DNA from: Coralliovum pocilloporae
GTDB lineage: Bacteria; Pseudomonadota; Alphaproteobacteria; Rhizobiales; Cohaesibacteraceae
Reading direction: 5' to 3'
DNA: 64,000 nucleotides
Assembly: GCF_030845175.1 (NCBI RefSeq)
Contig: NZ_CP132542.1
Span: 2,825,501-2,889,500, forward strand
The notes beneath the pieces are model-generated. The model was not told where the DNA came from, ran no database searches, and saw only the letters and a list, made by a program, of their open reading frames with translations. The stretch's first letter is position 1. Each line of letters opens with the position of its first letter. Both the position numbers and the translations under genes were made by a program. This document shows positions 52,057-61,840 of the stretch, one piece after another.

Positions 52057-53454
52057 ATGACAAAGATTGAACTGACAAGTGATATTCTGAAATCCTGGGG
52101 GCATGTCCCGGGCAAGGCTTTTGGCGCAGCTCTTAGAGATGGCCTCAAGGCTGCTGAGAATGGTGCTGATCTCAATCAGATTCAAGCTCTTCTGGAGCCA
52201 TATAAGCCAGCTCCGGTAATCCCGATCCGGGAGGCTGGCGCTCTGAAATTTTACAGTAATATTGATGCGGAAAGCTACGACGAGAAGCAGAATGTGGAGG
52301 CTGTTCACGCTACGATGACAGCCGTGATGCAGACGCCGACTGTAGAGGCTGGGGCAATCATGCCGGATGCCTGCCCGGCTGGTCCGGTTGGCACCATCCC
52401 GGTTGGTGGTGTTATTGCCGCGCGTAATGCCATCCATCCGGGAATGCATAGCGCCGATATCTGCTGTTCTGTTATGATGACAGATCTCGGGGATGCGGAA
52501 CCGTCGAAGGTTCTGGATGCAGCGAACAGGATCACGCATTTCGGACCCGGAGGGCGACCCAACGGCAAGCGTTTTACGATGTCGCTCAAGCTTCTGGACC
52601 AGTTTCGTGAGAACAGGTTCCTGAACAATCCGAAAGTGCTGCGTGCGGCGCAGGAGCATATGGGAACTCAGGGAGATGGAAACCATTTCCTGTTTGTCGG
52701 TCGATCCCGAGCCACCGGTAGTACCGTAATGGTCACTCATCACGGATCTCGTGGCCCCGGTGCGCATCTCTACAAGCTGGGCATGATCACGGCAGAAAAG
52801 TATCGGAAGAAACTTTCGCCAAAGACCTTGAAGCAGAATGCCTGGATTCCCGCAGATTCAGAAGACGGGCAGGCTTACTGGGAAGCTCTGCAGCTGATCC
52901 GAAAATGGACGAAAGCCAATCACAATGCCATTCATACGGCGACCCGTGAGGAAGCGGATGTCAAGGTCATGTATGGCTTCTGGAATGAGCATAACTTCGT
53001 CTTTGAGCGGGATGGTCTCTATTATCACGGTAAGGGGGCAACTCCGGCCTGGGATGACTTTGCATCGGATTCTTCCGGCCTGACACTTATCCCGCTGAAC
53101 ATGGCTGAGCCGGTTCTGGTTGTCCGCGGTAAGGATGCCGAGCACGCACTTGGGTTCAGCCCACACGGGGCGGGGCGTAACTTCTCGCGAAGTGAGCATA
53201 AGCGTCGCATGGGCAATATGACTCCGGAACAGATGCTGCAGGCGGAAACAAAGGGGTTGGATATCCGGTTCTTCGAAGGCAAGATTGATCCGTCGGAGCT
53301 GCCGTCGAGCTACAAGAATGCGGATGCGCTGGTCGCCCAGATCAAGAAGTACGATCTGGCCGAAATCGTCGACTACATCGATCCTTACGGATGTATCATG
53401 GCAGGCGATATTCGCCCGCCCTGGCTCGACCGGAAGGAGAAGCGCCGTCGATAA
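52057..53454 (+). CDS. rtcB: RNA-splicing ligase RtcB
   Basis: A 465-residue RtcB, which joins RNA 3'-phosphate or 2',3'-cyclic phosphate to 5'-OH ends with GTP and Mn. The ATG at 52057 (MTKIELTSDI) is preferred to a TTG two codons earlier. Metal and guanylate residues are visible: Asp134 and Cys137 (SADICCSV), GDGNH at 206-210, VTHHGSRG near 229, HGKGATP at 324-330 and the guanylylated His370 (SPHGAGR). It is probably used for tRNA or rRNA repair after stress. No rtcA is adjacent. Confidence 0.95.
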   Translation: MTKIELTSDILKSWGHVPGKAFGAALRDGLKAAENGADLNQIQALLEPYKPAPVIPIREAGALKFYSNIDAESYDEKQNVEAVHATMTAVMQTPTVEAGAIMPDACPAGPVGTIPVGGVIAARNAIHPGMHSADICCSVMMTDLGDAEPSKVLDAANRITHFGPGGRPNGKRFTMSLKLLDQFRENRFLNNPKVLRAAQEHMGTQGDGNHFLFVGRSRATGSTVMVTHHGSRGPGAHLYKLGMITAEKYRKKLSPKTLKQNAWIPADSEDGQAYWEALQLIRKWTKANHNAIHTATREEADVKVMYGFWNEHNFVFERDGLYYHGKGATPAWDDFASDSSGLTLIPLNMAEPVLVVRGKDAEHALGFSPHGAGRNFSRSEHKRRMGNMTPEQMLQAETKGLDIRFFEGKIDPSELPSSYKNADALVAQIKKYDLAEIVDYIDPYGCIMAGDIRPPWLDRKEKRRR

Positions 53455-53460
53455 ATGTCC

Positions 53461-53483
53461 GGGCAGGGGCTTTGTCCCTGCCC
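53461..53483 (+). terminator. Hairpin after rtcB
   Basis: GGGCAGGG (53461-53468) pairs with CCCTGCCC (53476-53483) around a 7-base loop, 6 bases past the rtcB stop. Confidence 0.65.
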
Positions 53484-53598
53484 AAACTCTTCATCCATCT
53501 GTCATAATCCCCGCTTATGGCATGTATGGAAAACCATGATTTGACGTATAGGGGATGTTCGTGGCTTGTTGCTTGTGTCTTTTTGCGAACCGGACCGG

Positions 53599-54273
53599 AT
53601 GAACCACATGACCCAGCAAGCGCCCAATTATATGTTTGATGCTGCCGAAAAGCCGTCTCTGGAGCTGTTTCGTGTGCCGCTTGTCAAGGCGACAGATGAA
53701 AGTGTCAGGGAGTATGGCTACCTGGTGGATGATCCCGATAACTTCGAGATTGAGATTGTCCGTTGGCCTGCGCAGGGCTGGCGTCCGGTGGATGACGGTA
53801 CGGGAGATGAGGCCGGTTGGGTCGAGGGCACATTCCACGGCGAGTGGAAAGGCGATATCCTTTACGGCGTCAACGAAGCCGTCAACGGCAACTACGTTCT
53901 GGGCTGGTCCACTGATCCGCAGAAGGCGTCAGACAAGGAGCAGACCGTACCGCGCGATCAGGTGCTGCTCTGGCATATGAACTATCACCCTGACGGCGGG
54001 CAGATGTTCTACCCGCTCGACAACAAGCCTTTTGTGGTGCCGGTGGCGCTGCCGGGTGATGATCTGACGCCGGACAAGGTGATTGCCTTCTGGTGCGATG
54101 GCTCACGCGGCCTCTATATCCATCCCAATATCTGGCATGAAGGCATCTTCCCGGTCCACGACCGCCAGCGCTTCCAGGACAGGCAGGGCCGTGTCCATGC
54201 CCGTGTTAGCTGTGATATCGGCAGGGAATTCGGCGTCTATCTGTCTGTGCCACTGGCTGAAAGCTGCGATTGA
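53599..54273 (+). CDS. Ureidoglycolate-lyase-family (AllA-like) protein
   Basis: A 224-residue protein; the ATG at 53599 is chosen over an upstream TTG, and 53608 is also possible. The AllA cupin-like pattern appears in HPDGGQMFYPLDNKPFVVPVALPGDD and GLYIHPNIWHEGIFPV, matching HPLGTQAFIPM and RNVWHHP of E. coli AllA. AllA releases urea and glyoxylate from ureidoglycolate in purine breakdown. No other allantoin genes lie here and the WHHP motif is WHEG, so another substrate is possible. It is convergent with a LysR gene. Confidence 0.65.
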   Translation: MNHMTQQAPNYMFDAAEKPSLELFRVPLVKATDESVREYGYLVDDPDNFEIEIVRWPAQGWRPVDDGTGDEAGWVEGTFHGEWKGDILYGVNEAVNGNYVLGWSTDPQKASDKEQTVPRDQVLLWHMNYHPDGGQMFYPLDNKPFVVPVALPGDDLTPDKVIAFWCDGSRGLYIHPNIWHEGIFPVHDRQRFQDRQGRVHARVSCDIGREFGVYLSVPLAESCD

Positions 54274-54284
54274 CGACCTGGGCA

Positions 54285-55193
54285 TCAGGAGCCTGTGACA
54301 AGGAAGTCAAACAGGGTCCGGGCCGCTGGCGATAGCATCCCGTTATTCTTGTAACACAGATAGTATGATTTTCGGGGCGTCAGCTGAAGGTCTCCAATTC
54401 TGACCAGACGCCCGCTGGCCAGTTCCGGTTTCTGAAGTTCCAGATTGGCGAGAAGAATGCCATGCCCCGTCAGACTGCGGCCTACAGACTGGCCGTAGCT
54501 GGCGCACTGGATGTGCTTGAGCTCTTCTATCGAGGGAAGCTTCATCCGCTTCAGCCATATGGCCCAGTTAATCCAGTCCGGGGTCAGATTGGTGTATTCC
54601 AGCAGAGGCGGGCTTCGTTCAAGGTCCCAGTTCTGTGTAAAAGCACCTGCTTCTATGGCCTCTTGAGCAATCCCGGGCGGGGCTGCAGGAGCGAGATCGC
54701 CCGAAAGCACCTGATTGCCAACCCAGCCCGACGGGGTACCATTGCTGTAGACTATTGCCAGATCATTCTCCTCGTCTGTCAGCTTTGACATATCGTCAGA
54801 GGAGGAAATGTTCACATGGCAGGCATGTTCACTGAGTGAGAATTGCTTGATCCGGTCATAGAGCCAGAACATCGAAATAGAGCTGACCGCCGCAATGCGG
54901 ATGACCGGTTCTTCCGGTGTTTTGACCTTGGCGACCGACCGTTCAAGAAACTCCAGTGCCAGCTCTACATCGGCTGCGAGAGTCTTGCCTGCTGAATTCA
55001 GGGTTATCCGGCGGCCATTGCGGTCAAACAGCTGAGTTCCAAGCCAGTCTTCAAGCCTCTGGACACGCTTGCTGGCAGCGGCCTGGGTGACGAATAAATC
55101 CTTGGCCGCCTTTGAGAAAGAGCCATGTTTTGCCACGTGCTGAAAGAAGATTAGAGAGTCCAGTGGCGGTAACGTCTTGCGAAAAGTACTCAT
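54285..55193 (-). CDS. LysR-type (GcvA-like) regulator
   Basis: A 302-residue regulator with N-terminal winged HTH KHGSFSKAAKDLFVTQAAASKRVQRLEDWLG and an effector domain (VIRIAAVSSISMFWLYDRI). The opening LPPLDSLIFFQHVAKHGSFSKAA is typical of the GcvA subgroup. It is divergent from the sterol-desaturase-like gene (168 bases between) and convergent with the AllA-like gene. The target is unknown. Confidence 0.88.
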   Translation of the reverse strand: MSTFRKTLPPLDSLIFFQHVAKHGSFSKAAKDLFVTQAAASKRVQRLEDWLGTQLFDRNGRRITLNSAGKTLAADVELALEFLERSVAKVKTPEEPVIRIAAVSSISMFWLYDRIKQFSLSEHACHVNISSSDDMSKLTDEENDLAIVYSNGTPSGWVGNQVLSGDLAPAAPPGIAQEAIEAGAFTQNWDLERSPPLLEYTNLTPDWINWAIWLKRMKLPSIEELKHIQCASYGQSVGRSLTGHGILLANLELQKPELASGRLVRIGDLQLTPRKSYYLCYKNNGMLSPAARTLFDFLVTGS

Positions 55194-55361
55194 TCCAAAA
55201 AGTTATAAGAATGATGGACAATTTTCCAACTGTTTTTGACAACTCTCTTCCGTCAGTCTCGATGAGGAAAGGCGTCCTGACATTGGCGTTTTACAACACC
55301 GTCAGATTGCCTCTGCCAACACCGTGCGAGATGGATCAGTCCCTATAAGAATGAGACGAGT

Positions 55362-56366
55362 ATGACCGTTCAGAATGACCCCTTAAAGGCAGGCAGCAGC
55401 CGGGAATGGAACTGGCACCCGGATCTGCCGGTTGCCGTAACGCCTGCATTTTCCTGGCCGCCACGCCCCGTTGAAACGGTCAGATGGTTTGTGAACAACT
55501 GGCTGCCTGTGACAGAATATGTGTTGTATACCCTGATGGCTTTTGCCACCTGGGCCTGGCTGACACCTGACCTTTCCGAGATGTCCAGTCTGGGTTTTGG
55601 CTGGGTGCTTTCTCTCTGGCTCCGTAATCTGCTTTTGATGACGCTCTTTGCACAGGGGCTGCATGTCTGGCTGTACGGATGGAAGCAACAGGGGGATGAC
55701 TACAAATATGATCGCCGGGGACTGGCGCGTAATCATCGGATTTTCCTGTTCAATGACCAGTATTGGGACAATGTCTTTTATGCACTTGTCTCAGGCGTGA
55801 CGATCTGGACAGCTTTTGATGCTCTGATCTGGATGGCCTATGCCAATGGTTGGGCCCCGATGATCACATTTGACAGCAATCCGATCTGGTTTGTGGCGCT
55901 GTTCCTGCTGATGCCGCTTATCCAGTCCTTTCATTTCTACTGGCTGCATCGGGCGCTTCATATTCCATTTTTCTATAAGCACGTGCATTCCGTTCATCAT
56001 CGGAGTGTGTCCATCGCGCCCTGGTCCGGGTTCTCCATGCATCCGGTAGAACATGTGGGATATATGGGCCTGCTATTGATGTTTCTCGTCGTGCCGGCCC
56101 ATCCCGTTCACTTTGTGTTTATGGGCTACTGGCTGGCATTGGCCACAGCCACATCCCATGCCGGATTTGAAAATTTGGTGCTGGGTGAAAAGGCCAAGCT
56201 CAAGATCGGTTCGTTTCACCATCAGCTCCATCATCGCTATTTTGAATGTAATTATGGAAATCCGGAAATGTCGTGGGACAACTGGTTCGGCTCCTATCAC
56301 GACGGCAGTCCGGAAGCGACCATTGAAACCCGCAAACGCAAGGACAGGATGTATTCAAAGTCCTGA
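55362..56366 (+). CDS. Sterol desaturase / fatty-acid hydroxylase superfamily protein
   Basis: A 334-residue membrane di-iron protein. After four hydrophobic segments the His motifs appear in order: HRALH, HSVHH, and HHQLHH near the C terminus (FHHQLHHRYFECNYGNPEMSWDNWFGSYHDG). The family hydroxylates or desaturates sterols, fatty acids, carotenoids or alkylglycerols. The substrate is not evident. The last base of the TGA stop is also the first base of the family A repeat. Confidence 0.87.
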   Translation: MTVQNDPLKAGSSREWNWHPDLPVAVTPAFSWPPRPVETVRWFVNNWLPVTEYVLYTLMAFATWAWLTPDLSEMSSLGFGWVLSLWLRNLLLMTLFAQGLHVWLYGWKQQGDDYKYDRRGLARNHRIFLFNDQYWDNVFYALVSGVTIWTAFDALIWMAYANGWAPMITFDSNPIWFVALFLLMPLIQSFHFYWLHRALHIPFFYKHVHSVHHRSVSIAPWSGFSMHPVEHVGYMGLLLMFLVVPAHPVHFVFMGYWLALATATSHAGFENLVLGEKAKLKIGSFHHQLHHRYFECNYGNPEMSWDNWFGSYHDGSPEATIETRKRKDRMYSKS

Positions 56367-56630
56367 TACCAACGGAACGACTTCCTGGCGCATTTGACCG
56401 GGCTTTCTTCGTGTATTGGCAAGAAGCGTTCGTCGATGTGGTGCGGGGTACCATAAGACGGACGCGCCGCTGTCCAAACCGCGAAGAAAGCCCGGCCTTC
56501 GGTGACGACAAATCGCCCGCTGAACTGCGTTGTTTCTCTTGACCAATACCCCGCATTGCCCTTCGAGAAACGCCTTGTCAGCAGATGATTTGACATCATC
56601 AAATGGGTTAGGAATTCATTCCGTTGGTAT
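56366..56630. repeat. 265-bp element with terminal inverted repeats, family A copy 2
   Basis: Ends ATACCAACGGAA and (inverted) ATACCAACGGAA are identical over 12 bases and stay similar to CATTTGA, about 32 bases in. The reverse complement aligns along its whole length with 8209-8471. Reading frames inside are not conserved as protein between the two copies beyond short blocks. It sits directly against the stop codon of the upstream gene, as copy 1 does. Confidence 0.85.
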
Positions 56631-56663
56631 GAGTTGGTTGGCAAGGCAAAGTCTTGGGGTGTT

Positions 56664-58187
56664 CTACACCGCAGCGCCCGTTTCCGGATTGCCGGGGCGG
56701 GTTTGCCAGCCCAGGTCCGGCAGAGAGACAATGCGGTTGCCTCTGAGGTCGTTGGCGCAGACGAGGAAGCCGTTTTCTTCCATATAGGTCAGAAGCCACC
56801 GGGCCCGACCGGTAGAGCGGGTGCCATAGGCTGTGGCGATATCCAGATTGGACGGGCAGGGCTCATTCTGCACAGCCGCACGTGCCAGAAGCAGAAAGAC
56901 GCCGCGCATGTCATCAGGCAACTGGGATGCGATGAGCGTGGCCTGTGACCAGTCTTCTTCCTGCACTTCTTCGGTTGCAACACCAGCACGGGCCACCGAC
57001 AGAAGCTCGCGGAAGGCAGGCAGTTCCGGCGGGCGCGTGATCTTTTTGATGCGGCAGCGAACCTGAAAATCCTGATAGAGCACGGAAACCGGCTGATAGG
57101 CGGCTTCCGGGTCTTCCAGCATATCAGCCAGAATACCGTCAAGCGCCTGGTCCCGCTCTTCAAGCGACATACCATCTTCGATGAACAGATCTTCCCGTGG
57201 GGCCGGTTCGGGCTTGCTGGCGGCCAGTTGCTGCATCACCTGATTGGGATCCACCTGCACCGGAGCCGGTTTGTGAATGGGCGGTGGCATCGTGGTGACA
57301 TCGGCAGAAAACAGCAGGTCTTCCATGGCCTCGGCTGCAGGCTGCTCGGGCAGGGGCATCAGCTTGGGGCTGAAGCCGGTGCCGCTGGTTTTGACTGCGC
57401 CAATGGTCACCTGCAGCGGACGGCGGCTGAGAGCCGGGCCAAGGGCAACAAACTGACCGCGGTCCAGATTGCGGAAGATCTCCGCCTGCCGTCGTTCCAT
57501 ACCCAAAAGGTCAGAGGCGCGGGCCATATCGATATCAAGAAAGGTCCGACCCATGAGGAAGTTTGAGGCTTCAGCGGCTACGTTCTTGGCCAACTTGGCA
57601 AGGCGCTGGGTGGCGATAATCCCGGCCAGACCACGCTTGCGCCCGCGGCACATCAGATTGGTCATCGCACCAAGAGAAGCGCGGCGGGCTTCTTCGGTGA
57701 ACTCGCCGGATGCGACCGGTGCAAACAATTGCGCCTCATCGACAATCACCAGCATGGGATACCAGACAGAGCGATCCACTTCGAACAGGCCGTTGAGAAA
57801 GGCGCCCGCCGCTTTCATCTGCTTGTCCACGTCCAGCCCTTCCAGATTGAACACCACAGAAACCCGGTGCTGACGCACGCGGGCGGCGATCATCTGCAGG
57901 TCACGCTCGGTCCCGTTTGCATCCACCACCACATGGCCGAATTCCTCAGCCAGGCTGACAAAATCACCCTCCGGGTCAATAACAGCCTGCTGAACCCAGG
58001 GGGCACTCTGTTCAAGAACCCGGCGCAACAGATGTGACTTGCCCGAGCCCGAATTGCCCTGCACCAGCAGGCGGGTGGCCAGCAGTTCTTCCAGATCCAT
58101 ATGAACCGGCATTCCAGAGCCTTGGCCCGAATTTTGGCCCAAGCTTTGGCCCGTTTTCTGGACGCCGAGGTCAATTTGAACGGTCAT
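56664..58187 (-). CDS. HerA-like ATP-binding protein (DUF87 type)
   Basis: A 507-residue P-loop ATPase: Walker A VQGNSGSGKSH near residue 45, Walker B MLVIVDEAQLF near 145, and sensor region GLAGIIATQRLAKLAKN. Conserved in HerA/FtsK-type DNA translocases is NFLMGRTFLDIDMARASDLLGM. The C-terminal 200 residues are specific and hold no domain I can name. The N terminus is a short Gly/Gln/Ser-rich repeat (GQSLGQNSGQGSGM). No NurA nuclease gene is adjacent, and a defence role is not evident. It may be a stand-alone DNA- or RNA-handling ATPase. Confidence 0.82.
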   Translation of the reverse strand: MTVQIDLGVQKTGQSLGQNSGQGSGMPVHMDLEELLATRLLVQGNSGSGKSHLLRRVLEQSAPWVQQAVIDPEGDFVSLAEEFGHVVVDANGTERDLQMIAARVRQHRVSVVFNLEGLDVDKQMKAAGAFLNGLFEVDRSVWYPMLVIVDEAQLFAPVASGEFTEEARRASLGAMTNLMCRGRKRGLAGIIATQRLAKLAKNVAAEASNFLMGRTFLDIDMARASDLLGMERRQAEIFRNLDRGQFVALGPALSRRPLQVTIGAVKTSGTGFSPKLMPLPEQPAAEAMEDLLFSADVTTMPPPIHKPAPVQVDPNQVMQQLAASKPEPAPREDLFIEDGMSLEERDQALDGILADMLEDPEAAYQPVSVLYQDFQVRCRIKKITRPPELPAFRELLSVARAGVATEEVQEEDWSQATLIASQLPDDMRGVFLLLARAAVQNEPCPSNLDIATAYGTRSTGRARWLLTYMEENGFLVCANDLRGNRIVSLPDLGWQTRPGNPETGAAV

Positions 58188-58319
58188 GCGCGGATGGTCA
58201 CAGTCTCATAAATGGAAAGATGGATGGGATTCGATCTTGTGGAAAAGGCCCTCGTGCATAGCAGGTGTGAGCCAAGCCCCGCAAGCCATATGGAAAAGGC
58301 TGTGAATAGTGGGTATCGC

Positions 58320-59075
58320 TTATGAAGTTCGGGGTTTCCGCCGCTTTTCCGCCAGGTCCAGCGTATACCGGGCGAGGTCATCCATCAGCGCCTTGGCGGA
58401 AGGCGCGTCGCGGTCAGAGAGAGCTGCGATCAGGTTGTCATGCAGGTCAGCCATGCGGGTGCGATCGCGCATCCGGTAGGTGAGCATGTTCATCAGTGGC
58501 AGCATCGCCTCAATAGCCCCCGCCATCTGGAAAGCCAGAACCGGATTGCCGGTCGCTTCTGCAATGGCCCGGTGAAACCGCACGTCGGATGAGCAGAAAT
58601 CCTCGTCTGTCAGATTCTTGTCCCGCTGGCGGGCTGCTTCCGAGCGCATCAGGGCAAGATGCTCCTCGCTACGGCGTTCAGCAGCCAGAGGGAGGCATGA
58701 TGCTTCAAGAGTAAACCGGGCCTCAATCACAGCTTCAAACGGAATATCGTTCATGCCGATCAGAAGTGTGTTTGTGGTGACCAGCGCATCATGCGCTTCC
58801 GACCAGCTCAGCCGGTTGACGAATGCTCCACCCGTCGGGCCACGCTGGGTGCGGATGAGATTCTGGGCAGCCAGCCGCTTGAGGGCTTCCCGGACTGTAG
58901 GCCGTGAGACGCCAAAGCGCTCGGCCAGCTCTGTTTCGCTCGGCAGACGCTCATCAACAATCAGATGGCCTTTCAGAATAGCATCGCGAATGGCGTCAGC
59001 AATCTGGGTCGAAAGCGCGTCCCGTTTCAGATTGTTGTAGGATATGACCATCCAGTCCCGGCCTTCTTCATGCAT
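58320..59075 (-). CDS. GntR-type regulator, FadR subfamily
   Basis: A 251-residue regulator with winged HTH (RLPSETELAERFGVSRPTVREALKRLAAQNLI, residues about 35-70) and an all-helical FCD effector domain whose metal-binding Asp, Arg and His are seen in EARFTLEASCLPLAAE and DVRFHRAIAEATGN. A second ATG at 59051 could be the start. It lies divergent from acuI with 191 bases between, so control of that gene is plausible. Confidence 0.9.
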   Translation of the reverse strand: MHEEGRDWMVISYNNLKRDALSTQIADAIRDAILKGHLIVDERLPSETELAERFGVSRPTVREALKRLAAQNLIRTQRGPTGGAFVNRLSWSEAHDALVTTNTLLIGMNDIPFEAVIEARFTLEASCLPLAAERRSEEHLALMRSEAARQRDKNLTDEDFCSSDVRFHRAIAEATGNPVLAFQMAGAIEAMLPLMNMLTYRMRDRTRMADLHDNLIAALSDRDAPSAKALMDDLARYTLDLAEKRRKPRTS

Positions 59076-59266
59076 CCTTGGTCTAAGTCTCTATTTGTCA
59101 GACAAATAAACATTTGACAAGTGCCATTAGGCTGCGATCTATTCCCGGCATCAAAATCGGGGCGGCTCTCGGAGCTCGCCAGAGCTTTAAAATGATTGTG
59201 GCGCGCGTTCCTGTTCGAAACATCGGATAATGTTTCGGGAGCACGCTGTTAAAAGGGATCAGCATC

Positions 59267-60259
59267 ATGGCGTTCAATGCACTGGTTGTTGAAAAGAATG
59301 ACGAAGGCAAGACATCCGCATCAGTCGAGCAGATCGATGAGGCGCGTCTGCCGGAGGGAGATGTAACGGTGGCGGTGGAGTATTCCACGGTCAACTACAA
59401 GGACGGCCTGTGCATTGGCCCGGGTGGCGGTCTGGTGCGCAACTACCCGCATGTGCCGGGTATCGACTTTGCCGGAACCGTGGAAAGCTCTGATGATGAT
59501 CGCTACAAGCCAGGCGACAAGGTGGTGCTGACCGGCTGGCGTGTGGGCGAAGTCTGGTGGGGTGGTTATGCGCAGAAGGCGCGAGTCAAGGCCGATTGGC
59601 TGGTGCCGCTGCCAGATGGGATCTCCACCCGCAATGCCATGGCCGTGGGAACTGCTGGTTTCACTTCCATGCTCGCTGTCATGGCTCTGGAGAGCCGTGG
59701 CCTGAAGGCCTCTGACGGTCCGGTTCTGGTTACCGGTGCTGCCGGTGGTGTTGGTTCTGTTGCGACCGCTATCCTCGCCAATCTCGGTTATGAGGTTGCC
59801 GGTGTAACCGGTCGCCCGGAAACGGCCGACTATCTCAAATCCCTCGGTGCAACCCAGATTGTGGCCCGCGAAGAGATCAATGAAGCGGTTAAACGTCCAC
59901 TTGAAGCCGAAGCATGGGCAGGCTGCGTGGACGCTGTGGGTGGCGAAATGCTGGCGCGCGTTCTTGGGCAGATGAAATATGGTGCCTCGGTTGCTGCAGT
60001 CGGCCTTGCCGGTGGCGCTACTTTCCCAGGTACGGTCATCCCGTTCCTGCTGCGCGGCGTCAATCTGCTCGGCATCGACAGTGTTATGCGTCCCTATGAG
60101 GACCGCGTGGAAGCCTGGAAACGGATTGCCTCTGATCTGCCGATGGACAAGCTCGAATCGATGATCGAACCGGCAACCCTGTCCGATTTGCCGGATCTGG
60201 GACGAGCAATCCTGAAAGGCCAGGTCAAAGGACGTGTTGTTGTCGACGTGAATGCCTGA
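59267..60259 (+). CDS. acuI: Acrylyl-CoA reductase-type oxidoreductase (AcuI/YhdH)
   Basis: A 330-residue medium-chain dehydrogenase/reductase without zinc ligands. YhdH/AcuI family features are STVNYKDGL, PGIDFAGTVESS, VVLTGWRVGEVWWGGYAQKARV, GTAGFTSMLAVMALE and the NADPH fold VTGAAGGVGSVA. AcuI reduces toxic acrylyl-CoA to propionyl-CoA, notably in DMSP and 3-hydroxypropionate metabolism. No other DMSP gene is visible in the window. A terminator follows. Confidence 0.88.
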   Translation: MAFNALVVEKNDEGKTSASVEQIDEARLPEGDVTVAVEYSTVNYKDGLCIGPGGGLVRNYPHVPGIDFAGTVESSDDDRYKPGDKVVLTGWRVGEVWWGGYAQKARVKADWLVPLPDGISTRNAMAVGTAGFTSMLAVMALESRGLKASDGPVLVTGAAGGVGSVATAILANLGYEVAGVTGRPETADYLKSLGATQIVAREEINEAVKRPLEAEAWAGCVDAVGGEMLARVLGQMKYGASVAAVGLAGGATFPGTVIPFLLRGVNLLGIDSVMRPYEDRVEAWKRIASDLPMDKLESMIEPATLSDLPDLGRAILKGQVKGRVVVDVNA

Positions 60260-60286
60260 TTTCCGTCAAAATATCTGATGACAGAG

Positions 60287-60316
60287 AAAGGGCTGGCACA
60301 TTGTGTCAGCCCTTTT
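60287..60316 (+). terminator. Rho-independent terminator of acuI
   Basis: AAAGGGCTGGCACA pairs with TGTGTCAGCCCTTTT (one mismatch) at 60287-60316, with the T tract at the end of the stem. Confidence 0.88.
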
Positions 60317-60457
60317 GCGTAAGTAGTCGTCCGATGTGGTAAAATGTCATATATGGCAAGGGGTTATTAGACCTAAGTCGGTACCTCTCTGTTAAGCTGT
60401 TGCTAACCATGGGTGCACAAGGATACCGCCAGATTCCATGGCAGTTAGGTATCCCCC

Positions 60458-61834
60458 ATGTTCAGAGCACATCGCGCATCACAATCTGTGTCCAACTTTC
60501 ACGAAGGCTATGGTGATGCCGGCAATGAGGCATTCCATTCTGTTTTGGCACAGTGCCTTTCAGACATTCTGGCTGGTCAGAGGCCGGACTGCAGCGGCCT
60601 GCCGACAGACATCGCAGGACCGGTGCAGAACCTTGCACAAGCCGTAGCTGATCGTGATGAGATTGATCTGGTCACACTGGTGGAGTTTTCGACCCAGGCC
60701 AGTGAGTCCATGGCTGCCGTATCTCGGATCACCGGTGACATCAGGGAAATTGACAGCAATGCCCAGACCATGGCTGCAGCCATTGAAGAGCTGGATGCCT
60801 CCATTCACCAGATCTCGCAGACCGCACAGGATTCGTCGCATGTCATGCAGGAAGCCAGCCAGCTGGTCTCGCAAGGGGCCGAGCATGTGCGGAACACCAC
60901 TGAAGCAACCCAGGCAACAGCTGATGCGATGAGTTCGGCAGTGGATGAAGCAGAGAGGGTGGTTGATGCGGTCAACCAGATTTCCACATTCATCGGTACG
61001 ATTGACGGGATTGCCCGCCAGACCAATCTGCTGGCTCTAAATGCGACAATTGAAGCGGCCCGGTCTGGAGAGGCAGGCAAGGGCTTCGCTGTTGTGGCCT
61101 CAGAGGTCAAAAACCTCTCGAGCGAGACACAGAAGGCAACTGAGGATATCGGAACTCTGATCGAAGGGCTTGAAGCCGTCGTCGGGAAACTGGTTCAATC
61201 GGTCGATGCGGCACGGTCATCGGTGGAGACTGCGGGTACATCAACACAGAAGGCGGATCAGGACATTTCATCCGTCCGCGAGATCGTCAGCACGAATGCT
61301 ACGAATATGGATATGATCGCCAATGTGCTGTCGGATCAGTCCGGTGCCACTCAGGAGCTCTCACGAGGTGTGACAAAGGTTGCGGAAGGAACCGCAGTTG
61401 CTGCAGGTCGGGCCAATCAGGTTATCGACGCGGTTCGCCAGTCAGAAGCGCTTATCGAGCGCAAGTTTGCCACTCTGGATGGCCGACCCATCAAGGATTA
61501 TGTGCTGCATCGTGCCAAGTCAGACCACATCCTCTGGAAAAAGCGCTTGTCTGAAATGCTGGTTGGGCTGAACAATCTGACGGCTGATGAACTGGCCGAC
61601 CATCATTCCTGTCGTATGGGGAAATGGTACGACAAGGTGGAGGATCCGACCATCAAGGCGCATCCGGCATTCCGGTCACTTGAAACACCACATGCTGCAG
61701 TCCACAAGTTCGGTAAACAGGCGGCTTTGGCTTTCGCCCAGGGCGACAGGGAAAAAGCTTATGAGCTTGTGGCCAAAATGGAAGAATCATCCGTTGATGT
61801 TGTGCGGCTGCTCGATACGCTGCTGAAGCGATAG
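60458..61834 (+). CDS. Soluble chemoreceptor with C-terminal CZB domain
   Basis: A 458-residue cytoplasmic methyl-accepting protein without membrane segments. A coiled signalling domain with tip [20 protein letters not shown] occupies about residues 90-330. A C-terminal chemoreceptor zinc-binding domain follows: His in [14 protein letters not shown], His/Cys in [12 protein letters not shown] and His in HAAVHKFG give the 3His-1Cys zinc site. CZB receptors such as those sensing hypochlorous acid or zinc respond inside the cell. The N-terminal 80 residues are unassigned. Confidence 0.92.
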   Translation: MFRAHRASQSVSNFHEGYGDAGNEAFHSVLAQCLSDILAGQRPDCSGLPTDIAGPVQNLAQAVADRDEIDLVTLVEFSTQASESMAAVSRITGDIREIDSNAQTMAAAIEELDASIHQISQTAQDSSHVMQEASQLVSQGAEHVRNTTEATQATADAMSSAVDEAERVVDAVNQISTFIGTIDGIARQTNLLALNATIEAARSGEAGKGFAVVASEVKNLSSETQKATEDIGTLIEGLEAVVGKLVQSVDAARSSVETAGTSTQKADQDISSVREIVSTNATNMDMIANVLSDQSGATQELSRGVTKVAEGTAVAAGRANQVIDAVRQSEALIERKFATLDGRPIKDYVLHRAKSDHILWKKRLSEMLVGLNNLTADELADHHSCRMGKWYDKVEDPTIKAHPAFRSLETPHAAVHKFGKQAALAFAQGDREKAYELVAKMEESSVDVVRLLDTLLKR

Positions 61835-61840
61835 ATGTGT

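Noticed and set aside
56297-56731. A 144-codon minus-strand ORF over the family A repeat
   Set aside because: It spans the element and unrelated flanks. The other copy does not keep a matching long frame.
56664-58187. HerA-like ATPase as part of an anti-phage system
   Set aside because: No nuclease, Sir2 or other defence partner is adjacent. Its neighbours are a GntR regulator and a desaturase-like gene.
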